A DNA stretch of 24,988 bases from Pseudomonadota bacterium (GTDB lineage Bacteria > Pseudomonadota > Gammaproteobacteria > Burkholderiales > Burkholderiaceae_B): contig JAEYZR010000106.1 in NCBI GenBank assembly GCA_023427945.1, positions 1-24,988 of the forward strand, in the 5' to 3' direction. Made by a program: the position numbers and the translations under genes. The notes beneath the pieces were generated by a model that was not told where the DNA came from, ran no database searches, and worked only from the letters and a program-made list of their open reading frames with translations. Below are positions 21,255-24,988 of this stretch, one piece after another. Each line of letters begins with the position of its first letter. Within the stretch, counting starts at the first letter, position 1.

Positions 21255-22159
21255 TGTGGATCTCCTTTTGGGGTGTGCAGTCGTGTGCCGCCCGACACAT
21301 CGCCGATGGCATCGACCACTTTATTGCTGATCTGATCGCCGTATCCCAGCGCCGTGGCCAGACCGAAGCTGGCCAGCGGACCCGCGGCGTTCAGCGAGGC
21401 GATGCCAAGTTCGCGAACACGATCGATATAGAGTACGACGTCCTTGGTCATCAGTTTGCTGCTCAACCCACCCTCGAGGTAGTTGCCGTCCACGATGTGG
21501 GGGAAACGGTTGAGAGTGGCGAAGTTCACACCGCTGCTGCTGTTGAACACGTCGAGCAACTGGTGCAGATCGAGCCCGGCCTTCTTGCCCGCCACCATCA
21601 CTTCCGCAGTGGCCGCCAGGCTGATGGCGTTCAGGAAGTTGTTGAGCAGTTTGGTGGTGTGTCCGGCACCGCTGGCCCCCATGTGCAAGGCTTTGGTACT
21701 GAACGGGGCAAGGGCCCAGCGTATGGCGTCCACGGCAGAGGCCTCACCACCGATCATCAGGGTGAGCGTGCCTTTTTCGGCTGCCGCCGCACCGCCCGAA
21801 ATGCCCGCATCGATGTAGTGCGCCTGGCGCGCCTGGAACAAGGCGTTCAGCCGGATGGTCGAGCTGGCGGCAGCGGTGCTCAGATCGATGACGGTCTGTC
21901 CGGGCCGGATGTGGGCAAGAATGCCGTCATCGCCCTCGACCACCGACTCCACCACCTTGCTGTCGGGCAGCGACAGCATCACGACGTCGGCAAAGCCGAC
22001 GACTTCTTCGATGCTGCCGGCGCGTTGTGCGCCGGCAATGTCTGCCCGGCTCGGGTCGCGGTCCAGGCCAAGCACGCTGATGCCTGTATCGACCAGGCGC
22101 CGCGTCATGCGAGCGCCCATGTTGCCTAGGCCAATCATCCCGATCCGGTCTTGTCTCAT
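21251..22159 (-). CDS. 3-Hydroxyisobutyrate dehydrogenase-like NAD(P)-dependent oxidoreductase (first copy)
   Basis: A 302-residue beta-hydroxyacid dehydrogenase. The Rossmann motif GLGNMG is at 10-15, the substrate loop DAGISGG at 117-123 and the catalytic lysine Lys170 in HTTKLLNNFLN. The start at 22159 overlaps the preceding stop by ATGA, and its own stop overlaps the cupin start in the same way. A longer frame to 22237 would run into the decarboxylase-like gene. It probably oxidises or reduces a small beta-hydroxyacid or semialdehyde. It is clearly distinct in sequence from the second family member at 22713-23618. Confidence 0.93.
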   Translation of the reverse strand: MRQDRIGMIGLGNMGARMTRRLVDTGISVLGLDRDPSRADIAGAQRAGSIEEVVGFADVVMLSLPDSKVVESVVEGDDGILAHIRPGQTVIDLSTAAASSTIRLNALFQARQAHYIDAGISGGAAAAEKGTLTLMIGGEASAVDAIRWALAPFSTKALHMGASGAGHTTKLLNNFLNAISLAATAEVMVAGKKAGLDLHQLLDVFNSSSGVNFATLNRFPHIVDGNYLEGGLSSKLMTKDVVLYIDRVRELGIASLNAAGPLASFGLATALGYGDQISNKVVDAIGDVSGGTRLHTPKGDPQ

Positions 22160-22548
22160 CGTTTTTGCTCTGCCTCGTAGCTCTTGATGGTGTCGCTGGC
22201 GACACGGAATGCCGCCAGACCCAGGGGGGCGCCGCAATACACGGCAGCCTGCGTGAGCACGGCACGTATCTCGTCCTTGGTCACGCCGTTGTTCAATGCG
22301 CCTTTCACATGAACCGCAAGCTCATGGTGCTGGCTCATGGCGGTGAGCATGGCCAGGTTGATGATGCTGCGAGTCTTGAAGTCCAGAGTGGGATCGCCCC
22401 AGACATCGCCCCAGCAGTATTCGGTGACCATCTTCTGCATCGGACGATTGAAGTCGTCGGCCGCTTCCCACGATTTCTCGACATGGGCGGCTCCCAGTAC
22501 TGCCTTGCGGTTGTTGAAGCCTTTGTCGAAGCGATCGCTGTGTTCCAT
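22156..22548 (-). CDS. Carboxymuconolactone decarboxylase-family protein (PcaC-like)
   Basis: A 130-residue helical protein of the CMD/AhpD fold. RSIINLAMLTAMSQHHELAV and HVKGALNNGVTKDEIRAVL follow PcaC closely, and QAAVYCGAPLGLAAF forms the end of the domain. There is one cysteine in that last motif and no CxxC, so it fits gamma-carboxymuconolactone decarboxylases rather than AhpD peroxidases. GAGGA lies close before ATG 22548. It is the first gene of the four-gene unit and is preceded by a good promoter and operator-like box. No other protocatechuate genes are present, so the natural substrate may differ. Confidence 0.92.
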   Translation of the reverse strand: MEHSDRFDKGFNNRKAVLGAAHVEKSWEAADDFNRPMQKMVTEYCWGDVWGDPTLDFKTRSIINLAMLTAMSQHHELAVHVKGALNNGVTKDEIRAVLTQAAVYCGAPLGLAAFRVASDTIKSYEAEQKR

Positions 22549-22612
22549 ATATATTCCTCGGTGTTTTTGATGTGTCCGGCATGTGGCCTGACCCCACGTT
22601 TTTGGCTTTATG

Positions 22613-22640
22613 ATTATATTCTCGTAATACAATCCGTCAA
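22613..22640 (-). promoter_or_regulatory. Sigma70-type promoter of the PcaC-like operon
   Basis: On the minus strand TTGACG (22640-22635) and TATAAT (22618-22613) are separated by 16 bases. Both hexamers are close or identical to consensus. The predicted start of transcription is about 55 bases before ATG 22548. Confidence 0.75.
22622..22633. promoter_or_regulatory. TCGTAATACAAT operator-like box inside the promoter spacer
   Basis: An exact copy of the 12-mer at 19522-19533. It lies wholly between the -35 and -10 hexamers, so a bound protein would block RNA polymerase. A further imperfect element, ACAAT-N6-ATTGT, spans 22629-22644. Confidence 0.65.
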
Positions 22641-22712
22641 TTGTGGGAACCCCTTGCCGCCTCGTTCCGAGGGGCAGGCAGCCGTCGACTGCCTGCCGTT
22701 CAATCACTGACT

Positions 22713-23618
22713 TCAGTTCCCCTTGGCGCGGATCTTCACCCCCGCCAGGTCTTCCACGACGCGCGCCACGTCGGCATAGTCGGCATCCGGCCCGCGCACG
22801 GCGGTGGTCATGACCAGCATCTCGCGCACCGATGAGCCCACCGACATCGGAATGCCCAGACGCTCCGCTTCTTCCAGGCACAGCCGGACATCCTTGTGCG
22901 CCAGGCGGGCAGCAAACCCGACGTTGAATTTGCCGGTCAGTACAGACTTTGGAAACTTGTCCGACGTTGCCGTGTTGCGTCCCGATCCTGCGTTGATGAC
23001 ATCGATCATGGTGCTGGCGTCCAGTCCCGCCTTCACACCCAGGGCCATCGCCTCGGAGGTGATGGCCACCGCCGTGGCCGAGAGCAGGTTGTTGGCCAGC
23101 TTCATGACCTGGGCCTGGCCGGCCTCGCTGCCCATGTAGAAGCAGGTGCCGAAGTTCGAGAGGATGCTTTCCAGGGCATCGAACTGGGCGCGCGGGCATG
23201 CCGCCATGATGGCCAGGGTGCCGCGCTCGGCCCCTCCCACTCCGCCGCTGATCGGTGCATCCACGTAGGCGATGCCGACCTTGGCCAAGGTCTCGAATGC
23301 CCGTCGTGCCGCATTCGGGCCGATGGTCGACAGATCGACGACCTGCTTGGCGCGGCTGGCCTGTGCCAGGCCCTGCTCCTGCGAGATCACGCGTTCGACG
23401 ATCGAACCATCGGGCAGGCTCAGGAACACCACGTCGGTTGCCGCGCCCAGTTCTGCGGCGCTGGAGTGGGCGGTGGCGCCCTGGTCGACCAGGCGTTTCA
23501 CGGCGGCGGCGTCACGATCCATGACGTGCAGTTTGTGGCCGGCCTTGATCAGGCGACCCGCCATCGGGCCGCCCATGTTGCCCAGTCCGATGAAGCCGTA
23601 GACGATGTTCTTATCCAT
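22713..23618 (-). CDS. 3-Hydroxyisobutyrate dehydrogenase-like NAD(P)-dependent oxidoreductase (second copy)
   Basis: A 301-residue beta-hydroxyacid dehydrogenase: GLGNMG at 11-16, DAPISGG at 120-126 and catalytic Lys173 in QVMKLANNLLS. It has the family's full length. GGAAGG eight bases before ATG 23618 supports the start. It lies 26 bases after the Bug receptor gene, so the two are probably co-transcribed, and 164 bases before the PcaC-like gene, which has its own promoter. Members act on 3-hydroxyisobutyrate, tartronate semialdehyde, 2-hydroxy-3-oxoadipate or similar compounds; the one used here is not evident. Confidence 0.93.
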   Translation of the reverse strand: MDKNIVYGFIGLGNMGGPMAGRLIKAGHKLHVMDRDAAAVKRLVDQGATAHSSAAELGAATDVVFLSLPDGSIVERVISQEQGLAQASRAKQVVDLSTIGPNAARRAFETLAKVGIAYVDAPISGGVGGAERGTLAIMAACPRAQFDALESILSNFGTCFYMGSEAGQAQVMKLANNLLSATAVAITSEAMALGVKAGLDASTMIDVINAGSGRNTATSDKFPKSVLTGKFNVGFAARLAHKDVRLCLEEAERLGIPMSVGSSVREMLVMTTAVRGPDADYADVARVVEDLAGVKIRAKGN

Positions 23619-23644
23619 AATTCATGCCTTCCAAAAATAGGGGA

Positions 23645-24625
23645 TCAACGAGGTTTGAGACCGATCTGTTCTGCCAGCTCGGCCAGTTGTTTCTTGTCGC
23701 GTTCGAGCGTGCGGGTGAAACCAGCCGGGCTGCGCTCGTCGGGGCTGGGAATCTGCGCGGCGAGCTGGTTCATGCGCTCGCGAAACTCCGGGGTTTCCAC
23801 GGCTTGTGACAGCGCCTTGGACAGCGCGTCCACGACCGGTTTCGGCGTGCCCTTGGGGGCCACGATGCCATTCCAGATCTGCAGGTTGAACTGAGGCAGG
23901 CCACCTTCGGCAAAAGTGGGGACGTCGGGCATCTGCGGCAAACGCTCTTTGGACGCCACGGCGATGGACTTGATGCGGTTGTCCTTGTGCAAGGACATCA
24001 TGGTCACGGTCTGGTCGATCATGGCGTCGATGGTGCCGGCCATCAGGTCCGTGAGGGCAGGGCCCGAACCCCGGTATTGCACGAGCTGGCCCTCGCCCTT
24101 GGCCATCTGCAGGAACATGGCCTCGGCCAGATGCGCGGTGGTGCCAGGCCCACCCGAACCCAGGTTGGGCACGAGCTTCTTGTCGCGCATGCTCGAGAGC
24201 AGCGTGGGCAGATCGGGGATGCCGCTCTTGTTGCTCACGCTGAGCACCATGGGCACGTTGGCCACGGTGCCGATAGGCGTGGTGTCCTTCACCACGTCCA
24301 GCTTGGCCTGGGGCTGCAGCAAAGGAATCAGCACCATCGAGTTATTGCTGAACATCACGGTATAGCCGTCGGGCTCGGATTTCGTCAGACGCTGAAAGCC
24401 CAGCAGGCCCCCTGCGCCGGTCACGTTTTCCACGATGACGGTCTGTTTGACGATGTCGGACAGGGTGTTGCCCACCAGCCGTGCCAGCGCATCCAGGCTG
24501 CCGCCCGGAGCGACGCCCACGATGATGGTGATGGGACGCGAGGGATAGGGCGCCTGGCTCGCCGCGGATGCGGCAAACGACGTGAACGTCAGTGCCGAGA
24601 ATAGGCAGGCTGCAACTCTTTTCAT
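23645..24625 (-). CDS. Bug-family (tripartite tricarboxylate transporter) substrate-binding receptor (second copy)
   Basis: A 326-residue periplasmic receptor. A Sec signal (MKRVAACLFSALTFTSFAAS, then AASQA) precedes the mature start YPSRPITIIVGVAPGGSLD. The Bug hallmarks include NVTGAGGLLGFQRL and the later YRGSGPALTDLMAG. It starts at 24625 with AAGGAG at proper distance. Like the copy at 4963-5979 it has no permease genes nearby. It sits between an MmgE/PrpD gene and an oxidoreductase, a common Bug context, and presumably captures the substrate for them. Confidence 0.94.
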   Translation of the reverse strand: MKRVAACLFSALTFTSFAASAASQAPYPSRPITIIVGVAPGGSLDALARLVGNTLSDIVKQTVIVENVTGAGGLLGFQRLTKSEPDGYTVMFSNNSMVLIPLLQPQAKLDVVKDTTPIGTVANVPMVLSVSNKSGIPDLPTLLSSMRDKKLVPNLGSGGPGTTAHLAEAMFLQMAKGEGQLVQYRGSGPALTDLMAGTIDAMIDQTVTMMSLHKDNRIKSIAVASKERLPQMPDVPTFAEGGLPQFNLQIWNGIVAPKGTPKPVVDALSKALSQAVETPEFRERMNQLAAQIPSPDERSPAGFTRTLERDKKQLAELAEQIGLKPR

Positions 24626-24711
24626 GCTTGTCTCCTTTGGGTGAATGCCGATCTTGGTGATCGATCTGCGCGGGCGCCTCGATGCGGATGCATCGTGCTA
24701 CCCGTCGTGAG
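24626..24711. other. Intergenic gap between MmgE/PrpD and Bug genes
   Basis: An 86-base gap with only the Bug ribosome-binding site (AAGGAG at about 24632-24637). I see no clear terminator or operator. Confidence 0.5.
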
Positions 24712-24988
24712 TTAACGTGAAGTCAGACAGTGAACAAGGCGAACAACGGCATCGTCGTCCTCGAAGGCGCGCACGATGGCCAGACATTGCCCGGTGGCGG
24801 CAGGCGCCAGACCGCCGAGCGGGAACAGACGTTGGAATTTCTTGTCGATCTCCTCCCAGCTCACCCCGCGCGGGCCGGAGCCGCGCGGTGCTTTGCAGGT
24901 TGCATGATGGACGGTGCCGTCCTTCATGTGGATGCTGACGCTGCCGCCATGCCGATGCGGAAAACGATCTGGCAGGGGAGGTGGATCG
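24712..24988 (-). CDS. MmgE/PrpD family protein, C-terminal part (truncated by window end)
   Basis: The minus-strand frame is open to the window edge and stops with TAA at 24712-24714, giving about 91 residues. HRHGGSVSIHMKDGTVHHAT, then GSGPRGVSWEEIDKKFQRL, matches the end of MmgE/PrpD proteins, where a strand with a DG turn is followed by a G-x-P-x-x-P-x-S-x-E-E-x-x-x-K-F block. The upstream part lies outside the window. It is the second MmgE/PrpD gene here, followed by a Bug receptor and an oxidoreductase, so it probably belongs to that pathway. Confidence 0.65.
   Translation of the reverse strand, partial: DPPPLPDRFPHRHGGSVSIHMKDGTVHHATCKAPRGSGPRGVSWEEIDKKFQRLFPLGGLAPAATGQCLAIVRAFEDDDAVVRLVHCLTSR

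Noticed and set aside
22549..23199. Upstream extension of the PcaC-like frame
   Set aside because: It would run through the promoter and into the dehydrogenase gene; the 130-residue product matches PcaC length.
1..24988. Mobile elements, tRNA genes, CRISPR arrays
   Set aside because: No transposase or integrase products, no tRNA-like cloverleaf I could recognise and no regularly spaced repeats were seen on reading both strands; short tRNA-like folds could be missed without a search tool.

Overview
The window is dense, GC-rich chromosomal DNA from a betaproteobacterium, most likely Alcaligenaceae (Bordetella/Achromobacter/Advenella-like). This is inferred from the gene repertoire: two orphan Bug-type solute receptors, MmgE/PrpD proteins, CoA-free catabolic gene sets, and LysR and IclR regulators. 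I see no tRNA, rRNA, CRISPR array, insertion sequence or phage gene. Nothing in gene content suggests recent transfer.

Layout. (1) 1-671: the tail of a sensor kinase and its FixJ/NarL-type response regulator, overlapping by ATGA. (2) 708-8906, minus strand: a six-gene catabolic operon reading FAD-linked 2-hydroxyacid oxidase, fumarase/adenylosuccinate-type lyase, Bug receptor, two-domain rhodanese, cytoplasmic molybdopterin oxidoreductase of the S-/N-oxide reductase family, and a Blh/ETHE1-like persulfide dioxygenase. (3) 9053-9760: a divergent IclR regulator. (4) 9846-12069, minus strand: an MmgE/PrpD protein preceded by a TauE/SafE (TSUP) permease. (5) 12217-18522, plus strand: LysR, an OsmC-YcaO fusion, a second LysR, and a prolyl oligopeptidase. 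(6) 18524-20399: a Tat-exported aldo/keto reductase divergent from an MBL-fold lactonase-like gene, which ends at a strong bidirectional terminator. (7) 20480-22548, minus strand: an operon of a carboxymuconolactone decarboxylase-like protein, a 3-hydroxyisobutyrate dehydrogenase-like enzyme, a cupin and a NIPSNAP protein. (8) 22713-24988, minus strand: the end of a second MmgE/PrpD gene, a second Bug receptor and a second 3-hydroxyisobutyrate dehydrogenase-like enzyme.

How the genes may work together. The most interesting reading is an IclR-controlled organosulfur pathway. Four members of the first operon and its surroundings belong to sulfur families (rhodanese, persulfide dioxygenase, S-oxide-reductase-type molybdoenzyme, TauE/SafE exporter), next to an uptake receptor, an oxidase and a lyase. 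Two AT-rich near-palindromes whose centres are 19 bp apart lie between the oxidase and iclR. A matching pair, also 19 bp apart, lies in front of the MmgE/PrpD gene. This predicts one regulon covering both units.

A second, separate regulatory signature is the 12-mer TCGTAATACAAT. It occurs in the divergent promoter region at 19.5 kb and again exactly between the -35 and -10 elements of the carboxymuconolactone-decarboxylase operon at 22.6 kb. This ties the lactonase-like and decarboxylase-like genes into a probable second catabolic regulon, possibly one that handles lactones. Substrates for both pathways cannot be fixed from sequence alone.
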